Shown here piece by piece: positions 17,152 to 25,114 of a DNA stretch of 64,000 nucleotides; positions within the stretch are counted from its first letter, which is position 1; each line of letters begins with the position of its first letter. The notes under the pieces were generated by a model. It worked only from the letters and a program-made list of their open reading frames with translations, was not told the DNA's origin and searched no databases. The position numbers were made by a program, and so were the translations under genes. This stretch comes from Sphingomonas caeni (GTDB lineage Bacteria; Pseudomonadota; Alphaproteobacteria; Sphingomonadales; Sphingomonadaceae), in contig NZ_JAPDOK010000007.1 in NCBI RefSeq assembly GCF_026013415.1, positions 124,001 through 188,000 of the forward strand, read 5' to 3'.

Positions 17152-17294
17152 CTGATTTCCACTCAGTTTTGCGCACCTCGACCGCTACCTAAGGTAGCAT
17201 TTGACCGAAATAGCTCGGGATCGAATGAAACATCATGGCACGTAAGTTACTGAAATCAAGACATAGCTGGATGTCTTGAAACCTATTTGGTTCA

Positions 17295-17340
17295 ACTCTT
17301 AATCAGCGGGTCCTAGGTTCGAGCCCTAGTGCGTCCACCA
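17295..17340 (+). other. Attachment site: duplicated 3' half of tRNA-Lys(CUU)
   Basis: These 46 bases hold the anticodon loop CTCTTAA (anticodon CTT), variable region, a TPsiC arm with stem CTAGG/CCTAG around TTCGAGC, the acceptor strand TGCGTCC, discriminator A and CCA. The 5' half of a tRNA is missing: the bases just upstream do not pair with the 3' strand of the anticodon stem. It is thus a partial copy, as left at the distal junction after integration into a tRNA 3' end. It marks the island-chromosome boundary, with the integrase on its left. Confidence 0.85.
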
Positions 17341-17414
17341 TCCTTCAGTGACTATCGCGGAAATCAAGGCGCAAGCTCAAGGCGTCGGGATCGTCCGCAT
17401 TCCGTCCGATTGGC

Positions 17415-19739
17415 TCAGGCTGCCTCGGCGAAGGATTGTCCGAGCAGCGCCGCCAGATCGGGCGCGGGGACGGGCCGGCTGATCAGATAGCCCTGCACCA
17501 TGTCGCAATGGATCGCGCGCAGGAAGGCGAGGCATTCGATATCCTCGACGCCTTCGGCCACGACCTTGAGTCCCAATTCATGGGCGAGATCGATGGTCGA
17601 GCGCACCAGCGCGCCGTCGCTGCGGCTCTGATGGGCGAACTGGACGAAGCTGCGGTCGATCTTGAGCTCGCTCAAGGGGAGCTGCTTGATATAGCTGAGC
17701 GTCGATTGGCCGGTGCCGTAATCGTCCATCGAGATGGCGATGCCGAGATCGCGGAACGATTGCAGCGCCGCCGCGGCTGAAGCGGGATCGGTCATCGCCG
17801 CGGATTCGGTCACTTCGAAGGTGAGCAGCTGGGGCGCGATGCCGCTCGCGTCGATCAGGTCGCGCAACGCGGCGATGAAGTCGGATGCGCTGAGCAGCTT
17901 GGCCGAGAGATTGACCGCGCCGGCAATCTCATGCCCCGCCGCGCGCCAGACCAGCAGGTCGGCGATCGTCTGCCCGACGACGTGCAGCGTGAGGCTCGCG
18001 ATGCGGTCGCTGCGCTCGGCCAGCGGGATGAACAGATCGGGGCACAGAAAACCGCGCGTCGGGTGGTTCCAGCGGACCAGCGCCTCGACGCCGCCGATCC
18101 GGTCGGTCCCCAGATCGAGCTTGGGCTGGTAATAGACCTGGATCTCGCCCTTGCCGACCGCCTCGTCGAGTTCGCCGAGCAGCGACAATTCGCGCTCGAG
18201 CGCGTCATCGTCGGTGGCGTCGTGATAATGCCAGCTCCGTCCCTCCGCGAGCGCATGATCGGCGGCGAGCGCGGCGCGGGCGATCGTCTTTTCGGCATGT
18301 TCGCGCCGCTCCCCGGCGGCGACGCCGAACGCCAGCGTCACGTCGACCCGCCGTCCGCCCACTTCGATCGGCGAGAGCATCAGCGTGCGGATCGTGGCGA
18401 GCTGAGCCTCGATCTGGGTCTCGTCCAGGCTGCACCAGGCCAGCACGCGGTTCTCGATCCGATGAACCAGGCTGCCCTCGGTGACGGTGGCGATGCGATC
18501 GCGGACGCGGCGGACCATTTCCGACGTCCCCTCCGCGTCGAGGCTGGCGGCGAGCCGGTCGAAATCGGCAAAGCGCGCGGCGACGATACCCATGCCCTGC
18601 CCGCTGCGCAGGGCCTCACGCAGCGCGAGGCGATTGGGCAGGCCGCTGCGGGCATCGTGCAGGCTCCTCCGGCGTGCCGCGCGCAGCATCCGCATGGCGG
18701 TTGCCGAGAGAAAGGCGGCCCCGATCGGTGCGAGTGCGGGCACGACCGGGAAGTGCGTGTTCCACAGGCTGTCGGCCAAGGTCGTCGCGCCGAAGACGAG
18801 CACGGGCGACCAGGCGGCCGCCGCGCCCAGCAACAGGCGCGACCTTGCCGCCAGGATGATCCAGGAGAGCAGCAGGCCGAGCAGGAGCGGCAGCTGCCAC
18901 CCCGCCTCGACGGGCACACCGCGCCGCAGCGTCTCCGCCGCCATCGCCTGGATCACCACGCCGGGGATCACGCCGTAATTGGGCGCCGCATAGCGGTCCC
19001 CCATCTCGATCGCGGTGGCGCCGATGACGATGTCCTTGCCGGCGATGGCCTTCGGATCGAAGCGGCCGTCGCGGATGTCGATGAAGCTGTGGCGCGGAAT
19101 CGTGTTCGGATCGATCGCATAGTCGATCGGGAAATCCTGGTCCGCGGCCCCGTTCGCGCCCGCGATCATCGCCGAGAGCGAGGGGCGCGGCGTGCCCGCG
19201 GTCATCGTGCCCAGCGGCGCGCGGCGGATGGTGCCGTCCGGATCGGGCAGGATGCTGACCGCGGCGAGCATCGCGTGATCGCGCAATTCGGGGATCGGCA
19301 GCGAGTCGGTCCACCCCGCTTCGCCGCCGCCGGACTCCTGGCCGAAGGTGGGGAGGATCACGCGCCCGCCGGCCCGCTCGAGCGCCCCGGCAAAGGCCGC
19401 ATCCTGCTCGGGCACCGAATGCGAGGAGAAATCGACGTCGAAGGTGACCGAAGCGGCGCCCGCTTCGCGCAGCCGATCGATCAGCACGGCATAGTTGCTG
19501 CGCGGCCAGGGCCAGTGCGCGATCGCGGCGATGCTGCGCGCGTCGATCTCGACGATATGGAGCTGTCCGCTGGCGGGATGCTGGCGGGCCCTCCAGCGCG
19601 CTTCATCGGCGAAGCGTTCGAAAGCGCTTCCAAATCCCGTGAACCCGACGAGCAGCCCGGCCAGGCCGCACAAAGCGAGCGCCATCCAGCGCCAGCGCTC
19701 CTGCATCCAGCCGAAAAGACCCGTTCGTCCCATCCCCAT
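17415..19739 (-). CDS. CHASE2-GGDEF(degenerate)-EAL membrane signalling protein
   Basis: This 774-residue protein is probably a cyclic-di-GMP phosphodiesterase with an extracytoplasmic sensor. After an N-terminal membrane segment (about 17-37) comes a CHASE2 domain (about 45-270, with LHIVEIDARSIAAI and WPWPRSNYAVLID), then membrane helices at about 280-350. A GGDEF-like domain (SGLPNRLALREAL onwards) has lost its active-site motif, reading ENRVLAWCS at that position, so no cyclase activity is expected. The EAL domain has EALVRWNHP, FEVTES, MDDYGTGQSTL and LKIDRSFV, all key positions of active enzymes. It is downstream of the FecR-domain gene by 50 bases on the same strand. Confidence 0.92.
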   Translation of the reverse strand: MGMGRTGLFGWMQERWRWMALALCGLAGLLVGFTGFGSAFERFADEARWRARQHPASGQLHIVEIDARSIAAIAHWPWPRSNYAVLIDRLREAGAASVTFDVDFSSHSVPEQDAAFAGALERAGGRVILPTFGQESGGGEAGWTDSLPIPELRDHAMLAAVSILPDPDGTIRRAPLGTMTAGTPRPSLSAMIAGANGAADQDFPIDYAIDPNTIPRHSFIDIRDGRFDPKAIAGKDIVIGATAIEMGDRYAAPNYGVIPGVVIQAMAAETLRRGVPVEAGWQLPLLLGLLLSWIILAARSRLLLGAAAAWSPVLVFGATTLADSLWNTHFPVVPALAPIGAAFLSATAMRMLRAARRRSLHDARSGLPNRLALREALRSGQGMGIVAARFADFDRLAASLDAEGTSEMVRRVRDRIATVTEGSLVHRIENRVLAWCSLDETQIEAQLATIRTLMLSPIEVGGRRVDVTLAFGVAAGERREHAEKTIARAALAADHALAEGRSWHYHDATDDDALERELSLLGELDEAVGKGEIQVYYQPKLDLGTDRIGGVEALVRWNHPTRGFLCPDLFIPLAERSDRIASLTLHVVGQTIADLLVWRAAGHEIAGAVNLSAKLLSASDFIAALRDLIDASGIAPQLLTFEVTESAAMTDPASAAAALQSFRDLGIAISMDDYGTGQSTLSYIKQLPLSELKIDRSFVQFAHQSRSDGALVRSTIDLAHELGLKVVAEGVEDIECLAFLRAIHCDMVQGYLISRPVPAPDLAALLGQSFAEAA

Positions 19740-19789
19740 CGGCCCTTTCTAGCCGATGGAGCCTAACGCCAGGTCAATGGCGGCAGAAC

Positions 19790-21202
19790 TCAAGGCTTGG
19801 TCCCGTGACCGTTGCCATTGCCATTACCGTTGCCGGTCCCGCCATTGCCGTTGCCCGTATCGGTCCCGCCGTTGCCGTTGCCATTACCGTTCCCGGTTCC
19901 GCCATTGCCGTTGCCCGTATCGGTCCCGCCGTTGCCGTTGCCATTACCGTTCCCGGTCCCGCCATTGCCGTTGCCCGTATCGGTCCCGCCGTTGCCATTG
20001 CCGTTGCCGTTGCCGTTCCCGGTCCCGCCATTGCCGTTGCCCGTATCGGTCCCGCCGTTGCCATTACCGTTCCCGGTTCCGCCGTTGCCGTTTCCGCTTC
20101 CAGTATCGGTCCCACCGCTACCGTTGCCATTGCCGCCGGCGCCGTCACCATTCCCGGAACCGCTCCCATTGCCGGTTCCTTTATCCGAACCGTTCGCGCT
20201 GCCGCCGCCGGAGTCCTTCGCGTTATCCGATCCATCGCCGCTGCCCGAACCGCTTCCGGAACCATTCCCGTTCCCATTGCCGCTTCCCGAGCTGGCGCCG
20301 TCGTCGGATGCGCCCTGGCTGCTCCCGTTGCCGCTGCCCGAGCCGTTCCCATTCGCGTTATTGCCCGAGCCCTTGCCGGCATCGCTACCCTGCGCATTGC
20401 CCGAGGAATTGCCGTTGGCGCGAACCAGCGCGACATCGGCGCTCGCCACCTGGGTGGTGCCGCCGACCAGGCCGTCGGTCGCCTTGCCCAGATCGGCGGG
20501 CCTCGCCGCGATCGTCTCGGCGATCACCTCGCTGCTCTGCCCGCTGCCGGCGGTATCGGCCGGATTGGGCACCGCCTGTTCGGGCGGCGGCGCGCCCGGG
20601 GCGGGCGCCTGCCCGCGCTGCGGCGAATCGACATTGTGACTGTCCTGGCCCTGCACGCTCAGCCGATAGCGGTCCGACGCGCTGACCGTGGCGAGGATGC
20701 CGGGGCGGATGATCTCGCTCGCGCCGTCATCAAGGGTCGAGGTCTGGACCGCGCCCTCGAGCACCTGCAACGACGCGCCGTCCGCCGTCACCGTGATCGA
20801 GAAGGTCGTGCCCTTCACCACGGCGGCGAGATAGGGGGTGCGCACGCCGAAATGCGGCTGGGGCAGCTTCTCGATCTGGAAGACGACATTGCCCCATTCC
20901 TGGATCACCGCGAACCGGCCGCCCTGGGTCTGCTGCGCGGTCGGGATGCGAACGCGGCTGTTGGCCGAGACGGTCGCGAAATCCTTGCCCCGCACCATCA
21001 CCGCGCGCGAGGCCGCGCCGGTGGTGAGCGTGCCGCCCACCGGCACCACGGTGCCCCGCTTCGCGGGATGATCGCCGCTCGCGTCATGCACCACGACCTT
21101 GCCCGCCGCTTCGCTGACGACCCAATTGGCCCCCTGCGCATGCGCGACCTGCGCAAAGACAAGCATCAGTGCCGCGCCGAGCAGCTTCACGAACCCGTTC
21201 AT
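19790..21202 (-). CDS. FecR-domain exported protein with Gly/Asn-rich repeat tail
   Basis: This 470-residue exported protein has a signal peptide (FVKLLGAALMLVFAQVAHAQ) and a FecR domain (about 28-150) with VPVGGTLTTGAASRAVMVRG, RVRIPT and YLAAVVKGTTFSITV. A Pro/Ala linker follows, then about 200 residues almost entirely of Gly, Asn, Ser, Thr and Asp, ending in perfect short repeats such as GGTDTGNGNGGTGNGNG. FecR proteins of this surface type occur next to CHASE2 signalling proteins and TpsB transporters, as here (CHASE2 downstream, TpsB divergent). It may detect or contribute to cell-surface structure; it is not next to a TonB receptor, so classical iron signalling is unlikely. Confidence 0.87.
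   Translation of the reverse strand: MNGFVKLLGAALMLVFAQVAHAQGANWVVSEAAGKVVVHDASGDHPAKRGTVVPVGGTLTTGAASRAVMVRGKDFATVSANSRVRIPTAQQTQGGRFAVIQEWGNVVFQIEKLPQPHFGVRTPYLAAVVKGTTFSITVTADGASLQVLEGAVQTSTLDDGASEIIRPGILATVSASDRYRLSVQGQDSHNVDSPQRGQAPAPGAPPPEQAVPNPADTAGSGQSSEVIAETIAARPADLGKATDGLVGGTTQVASADVALVRANGNSSGNAQGSDAGKGSGNNANGNGSGSGNGSSQGASDDGASSGSGNGNGNGSGSGSGSGDGSDNAKDSGGGSANGSDKGTGNGSGSGNGDGAGGNGNGSGGTDTGSGNGNGGTGNGNGNGGTDTGNGNGGTGNGNGNGNGNGGTDTGNGNGGTGNGNGNGNGGTDTGNGNGGTGNGNGNGNGGTDTGNGNGGTGNGNGNGNGHGTKP
19841..20080. repeat. Minisatellite of about 60-bp units inside the FecR-domain gene
   Basis: Four near-identical units lie head to tail: 19,841-19,900, 19,901-19,960, 19,961-20,026 and 20,027-20,080 (60, 60, 66 and 54 bases). 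Length differences come from gain or loss of six-base Gly-Asn codon pairs, so the reading frame is kept. Degenerate copies continue to about 20,130. Such an array is prone to copy-number change and would alter the length of the protein's C-terminal tail. Confidence 0.85.
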
Positions 21203-21343
21203 TGGAAAACCCCCAATATGGACCCTCGCTCATAAAGGGGGATGATTGCGTTATCCTTCTGCCCCGTAGTTAACGCACTCTCAATTTGACGATTTCGTAA
21301 GAGCTTAACTGCTATCTCCGTCACTTACGAGGCGGGCTAGGTA

Positions 21344-23011
21344 ATGATACGTAGGCGTGCGGCGCGGGCCGTAATCTTCATTTCGGGTCTTTTCGCCGCG
21401 CTCGCGACCGCAACGCCCGCCTGCGCGCAGGACGCGCTCGACCGCACCGATCCGAACCGCCGCGACCGCGAGGAAACGGTCCCGCAAGCGACGCCTTCGA
21501 GCACGCCCGTTCCGATCGATGTCGATGCGCCGAGCAGCGCCCAGGCCGACACCGGCCCCGAGGTGCTGGTCGGCGCGGTCACCCTCACCGGCCTCAAGGC
21601 GCTGACTCCCGCCGATTTCGCCGATATCATCGTCCTGCGCGTCGGCCAGACGCTGAGCCCCGCCCAGCTCGCCCAGCTCGCCACCGACCTCGCCGCCCGC
21701 GCCCGCGCGCGCGGCTATATCTTCGCCACCGCCTGGATCGAGCCGCAGCGCATGTCGAACGGCGTCCTCGTCGTCCATATCGACGAGGGGCGGATCGACG
21801 AGATCCGCTTCGATGGCCCCGTCTATCCCTCGGTCCAGCGGTCGCTCGCGCCGCTGGTGACCGGGGAGCCGGTGCTGGTCGGCGATGTCGAGCGCCGGCT
21901 GATGATCGCCGGCGACATCGACGGCATCCGCATCCGCGGCAGCCGCTTCGTCCGCGAGAATGGCAAGGGCGTGCTGATCGTGCGCGTGACGCAGGATCGC
22001 GTCGCGCTGCGCGCGCAGGTCTCGAACGAGGGCACGCGCCCGCTCGGGCCCATCCAGGCGCGGATCGATGTCGATATGAGCGCGGTCATGTTCTCCGACG
22101 ATGCGTTCACCGTCACCTGGTCCGGCACCCCGATCGACCCCGCGGAGCTTCAGTTCGGACGGCTGCGCTATGCCAAGCGGCTCAATCGCGACGGCGCCGA
22201 GCTGATCCTCGTGACTTCGGGCTCGCAAACCCGGCCGGGCTCCTATCTCAACCCGCTCAACCTCGACAGCCGCAGCTGGTATGTCAGCGCCGAGCTGCTC
22301 CAGCCGCTCTACCGCCGCCGCAGCGCCAGCCTGTGGCTCAGCACCGAATTCGGCGTGCGCGATCTCGTCCAGCGTCGCGGCGGCGTCCGCGTCCGGCACG
22401 ACCGGACCGCGGTGGGGCGCATGACGCTCTATGGCTATACCGACTTCGCCGGGGGCCGGCTGCGCGCGAGCGCGACGCTGTCGCATGGCTTCGGCGTCTT
22501 CGGCGCGACCGAACTCGGCGATCCCCTCGCCTCGCGCGCCGATGCCGACGGCACCTTCACCAGCCTCAGCCTGTGGACCGACTGGACCGGCAATCTCGGC
22601 AGCAATTTCAGCCTGCGGCTGGCGCTCCAGACCCAGTTCGCCACCGATCCGCTGCTCGTCACCGAGGAAGCGGGCCTGGGCGGGACCGGCTTCCTGCGCG
22701 GCTATGACTGGAGCGAGCGATCGGGCGACCAGGGAACGATGGGCTCCGCCGAACTCCGCTACAACTGGCCGAGGCCGTTCAACGCGATCCCGCGCGCGCA
22801 ACTCTATGTGTTCGCGGACGGCGGCAAGGTGGCCAATCTGGAGAGCGGCCTCGGCAGCGGCGAACTCTATTCGGCAGGCGGCGGCATCCGCGCGGATCTC
22901 AGCAACAGCTTCGGCGCGAATTTCGAAGTCGCGATGCCGTTGAGCGGGCCGCGCTACGACACCGGGGACGAGTCACCCAAACTCAATTTCCGGCTGGTGC
23001 ATTCCTTCTAG
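21344..23011 (+). CDS. TpsB/ShlB-family two-partner secretion outer membrane transporter
   Basis: This 555-residue protein has a signal peptide (ending near ATPACAQD, about residue 26), a POTRA region (about 60-165: LVGAVTLTGLKALTPADFA and ARARARGYIFATAWIEPQ) and a C-terminal barrel with GTGFLRGYDWS, the (V/L)RGY motif of strand-closing loop L6. It ends in Phe, as many outer membrane proteins do. The expected cargo, a large filamentous TpsA exoprotein, is not encoded here. The divergent FecR-domain protein with the long Gly/Asn tail is a nearby exported partner but lacks a TPS domain. It ends four bases before the end of the opposing GH130-like gene. Confidence 0.88.
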   Translation: MIRRRAARAVIFISGLFAALATATPACAQDALDRTDPNRRDREETVPQATPSSTPVPIDVDAPSSAQADTGPEVLVGAVTLTGLKALTPADFADIIVLRVGQTLSPAQLAQLATDLAARARARGYIFATAWIEPQRMSNGVLVVHIDEGRIDEIRFDGPVYPSVQRSLAPLVTGEPVLVGDVERRLMIAGDIDGIRIRGSRFVRENGKGVLIVRVTQDRVALRAQVSNEGTRPLGPIQARIDVDMSAVMFSDDAFTVTWSGTPIDPAELQFGRLRYAKRLNRDGAELILVTSGSQTRPGSYLNPLNLDSRSWYVSAELLQPLYRRRSASLWLSTEFGVRDLVQRRGGVRVRHDRTAVGRMTLYGYTDFAGGRLRASATLSHGFGVFGATELGDPLASRADADGTFTSLSLWTDWTGNLGSNFSLRLALQTQFATDPLLVTEEAGLGGTGFLRGYDWSERSGDQGTMGSAELRYNWPRPFNAIPRAQLYVFADGGKVANLESGLGSGELYSAGGGIRADLSNSFGANFEVAMPLSGPRYDTGDESPKLNFRLVHSF

Positions 23012-23015
23012 CTTC

Positions 23016-24134
23016 TCAGCCGAACACGCTCTTGGGAATATGGGTGATCCGGCACGCCAGGTCCGCCTCGCCCGACGCCACGACATAGTGATCGCCGCCA
23101 TCGGCAATGCCCGTCGTGAAGACGACATCGCTAAGGTACATCTGATGCTCGATCGGCCGGGTCAGTTCGGGCGAGGCCTCGAGCAGCGGCGCGCCGCCGC
23201 TGCGGATGATCCGCGAGGGATCGCCGCGGTCGAGCAGCGACCAATAGGTGCGGTAGATGCCGACAATCTCCTTGGGCTCGACGCCGTGCCACAGCGTCAG
23301 CCAGCCGGCATCGGTGAGGATCGGCGGTGTCCCCCCGCCCATCCGCGCGGTCGCGACACTATCCGAACGCGGGCGGATGCCGGGATCGAGATACGGCCGC
23401 CAATGGCGCCCGTCGGGCGAGGTGGCGAGGTTGATCGACGGGCCGGCGCGCCACTCGCTGCCCGGCGGATAGGCGAAATAAAGGTCGCCGAGCGGCCGGG
23501 TCTGCGCCCAATAACGGCCGCCGATCAGCCCTTCGAAGATCAGCATGTCCTTGTTCTGGTGATCGAGCACGATGCCGTCGAACCGCCAGTCGAGCCCGTT
23601 CGCCGACGTGTAGAGCGTGGTCGAATGCCGCTCGGGGCTGACCGAGCAGGTCGTCATCAGCCATTCGTCCCCGACCCGGCTGATCCGCGCATCCTCCACG
23701 CCATAGCATTGCCAGCTGCCCTGCGGCGAGACGGCGCGGTCGTAATGGATCGCCACGCGTTCCAGCCCGTCGGGGCTCAGCTCGACCGGCAGCAGCCAGC
23801 TGAGCGAGGTCAGCGCCATGATTTTCCAGCCGCCGCCATGGAGCATGAATTTGCGGGGGTCCGCGGTGTCGGCGAGCTCGAGCGGCCAGCCGTCGAGCAT
23901 ATAGCGGCCATCGGCCCAGCGGATCGCATGCACCTTGCCGTCCCGGATCGGCTCGCGCAGCGCTTCCGCCACTCGGACCATCATCAGCAGATTGCCGTTC
24001 GGCAGCCGCGTCAGCCCGGGATTGAACGCGCCGAGCACATAGGTTTCGGCGTCGAGATGCCCGGCCAGCGGCGAGCGCGACAGATCGATATCGTCGGGGA
24101 CGAGGACCAGCCGATCGACCGCAAAACCGCTCAT
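23016..24134 (-). CDS. Glycoside hydrolase family 130-like protein
   Basis: This 372-residue protein looks like a five-bladed beta-propeller of the GH130 family (beta-1,4-mannosyl phosphorylases and relatives). Family-like segments are VLGAFNPGLTRL (about 32-43), CYGVEDARI (about 142-150), NKDMLIFEGLIGGRYWA (about 193-209), ARMGGGTPPIL (about 263-273) and WLTLWHGVEP. No signal peptide, so probably cytoplasmic. Most phosphorylases of this family bind phosphate through conserved Arg/Lys/His residues that I cannot confirm here, so hydrolase or phosphorylase activity is open. It converges with the TpsB gene. The neighbouring hemerythrin gene is unrelated in function. Confidence 0.78.
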   Translation of the reverse strand: MSGFAVDRLVLVPDDIDLSRSPLAGHLDAETYVLGAFNPGLTRLPNGNLLMMVRVAEALREPIRDGKVHAIRWADGRYMLDGWPLELADTADPRKFMLHGGGWKIMALTSLSWLLPVELSPDGLERVAIHYDRAVSPQGSWQCYGVEDARISRVGDEWLMTTCSVSPERHSTTLYTSANGLDWRFDGIVLDHQNKDMLIFEGLIGGRYWAQTRPLGDLYFAYPPGSEWRAGPSINLATSPDGRHWRPYLDPGIRPRSDSVATARMGGGTPPILTDAGWLTLWHGVEPKEIVGIYRTYWSLLDRGDPSRIIRSGGAPLLEASPELTRPIEHQMYLSDVVFTTGIADGGDHYVVASGEADLACRITHIPKSVFG

Positions 24135-24210
24135 CGAAGCTTCTCCCTATCGGCCCGAACAAAGTCCCCGGGGACCAGGATTCGGATCATGCGGGCGTTG
24201 CCGCCCGGCC

Positions 24211-24726
24211 TCAAGCGGTAGCGACGTTGAGCGCGCGCGGCTGGGCCGGGGGCAACCCTTCGGCTTCGGCCTGCGCCATCAGCTCCTCCTTGCGCGCGAG
24301 CATCGCGTCGCGCAGCGCCACCAGATCGACATCGCCGGCCTTGCGGCACTGGGCGAACATACCCTCGGACGGCATCTCCTCCTCATGGACATGGTGCTTG
24401 ATCTCCTCGGAGAGCACCTTGACCTTGGCGTCATAATAGTCGTCGTCGGGGCCGCCCGCCTCGATATCGTTGATCAGCACCTTGGCGCCGTCATGCTCGA
24501 CATAGGCCTCCCGCAGGAGATCCTCCTCGATCTTGCCTTCGAAGGCGGGGTAGAAAATCTCCTCCTCGATCGCGGTGTGAATCTTGAGCTCGACGCAGAT
24601 CCGGTGCGCCAGCTTCTGCCTGGCGCCCGATCCGCTCGCATTTTCGAATTGCTCGAACAGTTCCTCGACCTTGCGATGGCCCGCCTTCAGCAGCGCGATC
24701 GCGTCACTATATTCCTGATCTGCCAT
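24211..24726 (-). CDS. Hemerythrin-like domain protein
   Basis: This 171-residue soluble four-helix protein should bind a di-iron centre. Candidate ligands are spread as expected: AGHRKVEELFEQFE (about 14-27), HTAIEEEIFYPAFE (about 45-58), YVEHDGAKVLI (about 70-80) and HHVHEEEMPSEG (about 107-118). The ATG at 24,726 (MADQEYSDAIALL) is preferred; a longer frame adds 11 non-homologous residues. Stand-alone bacterial hemerythrins of this DUF-type respond to oxygen or nitrosative stress. It is monocistronic, transcribed away from the small membrane-protein gene upstream. Confidence 0.88.
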   Translation of the reverse strand: MADQEYSDAIALLKAGHRKVEELFEQFENASGSGARQKLAHRICVELKIHTAIEEEIFYPAFEGKIEEDLLREAYVEHDGAKVLINDIEAGGPDDDYYDAKVKVLSEEIKHHVHEEEMPSEGMFAQCRKAGDVDLVALRDAMLARKEELMAQAEAEGLPPAQPRALNVATA

Positions 24727-24814
24727 GGAAATTCTCCGATATGCCGTTGCCGCGTCCAAAGCGCGGGCAAGGCGGCCGGTTCCAGATGCGAGCGACTCTC
24801 AAAGAGCAACGCCG

Positions 24815-25105
24815 CTAGCGCCAGCGCATCGCTTCGGCGCGCTTCCAGGCGCGATGGAGCCTGGCGTGCGGCGTATCGGCGCCGATCCGGACGGTCGTGT
24901 CCTTCCACGCGTCGGCCGCTGCCATCACATGCGCGGTGCCGGGGCTTGGCGAGAGCTCATGGCTCCAATTGGCGATCGCCTCGGCGTTGAGCAGTGCGAG
25001 CGCGAGCGTGGTGATCGCCAGGACCAGCACCGTCCAGCGCAGCGCCCCCGCGCCGCCATCCGGATCGGCGCTGAGTTCGACCGGAAAATCCTCACCGTCC
25101 GTCAT
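24815..25105 (-). CDS. Small single-pass membrane protein, last gene of the acyltransferase operon
   Basis: A 96-residue protein with an acidic N-terminus, one transmembrane segment (about 24-43: WTVLVLAITTLALALLN) and a charged C-terminal tail (HARLHRAWKRAEAMRW). No family recognised. It begins nine bases after the stop of the MBOAT acyltransferase gene and is almost surely cotranscribed with it, so it may assist the acylation complex in the membrane. This is inferred from context only. Confidence 0.65.
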   Translation of the reverse strand: MTDGEDFPVELSADPDGGAGALRWTVLVLAITTLALALLNAEAIANWSHELSPSPGTAHVMAAADAWKDTTVRIGADTPHARLHRAWKRAEAMRWR

Positions 25106-25114
25106 GACCCCTCC

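Larger units (their letters stand above)
1..17340. mobile_element. Right-hand portion of an integrated conjugative element / genomic island
   Basis: This stretch carries a relaxase, TraC/TraD-type proteins, a probable oriT, a ParB-family protein, an AlpA-type regulator and a P4-type integrase, and it ends at a truncated tRNA-Lys 3' half at 17,295-17,340. Islands that integrate into the 3' end of a tRNA gene leave such a partial copy at the distal junction, so the intact tRNA-Lys and the left end should lie before base 1. No type IV secretion (VirB/TrbB-L) genes are visible here; they may lie outside the window or be missing, so self-transfer cannot be claimed. Gene content and the AT-rich cargo at 13.5-15.8 kb support horizontal origin. 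Confidence 0.8.

Noticed and set aside
17281..17340. Complete tRNA gene
   Set aside because: Only the 3' half is present; the upstream bases do not form the D arm, the 5' anticodon strand or the 5' acceptor strand.
19841..20080. Possible CRISPR array
   Set aside because: The repeats are head to tail without spacers and in frame with a protein; they are a minisatellite.
19805..21235. Long plus-strand frames opposite the FecR-domain gene
   Set aside because: They mirror the Gly/Asn repeat codons and GC bias of the real gene; no start context and no domain.
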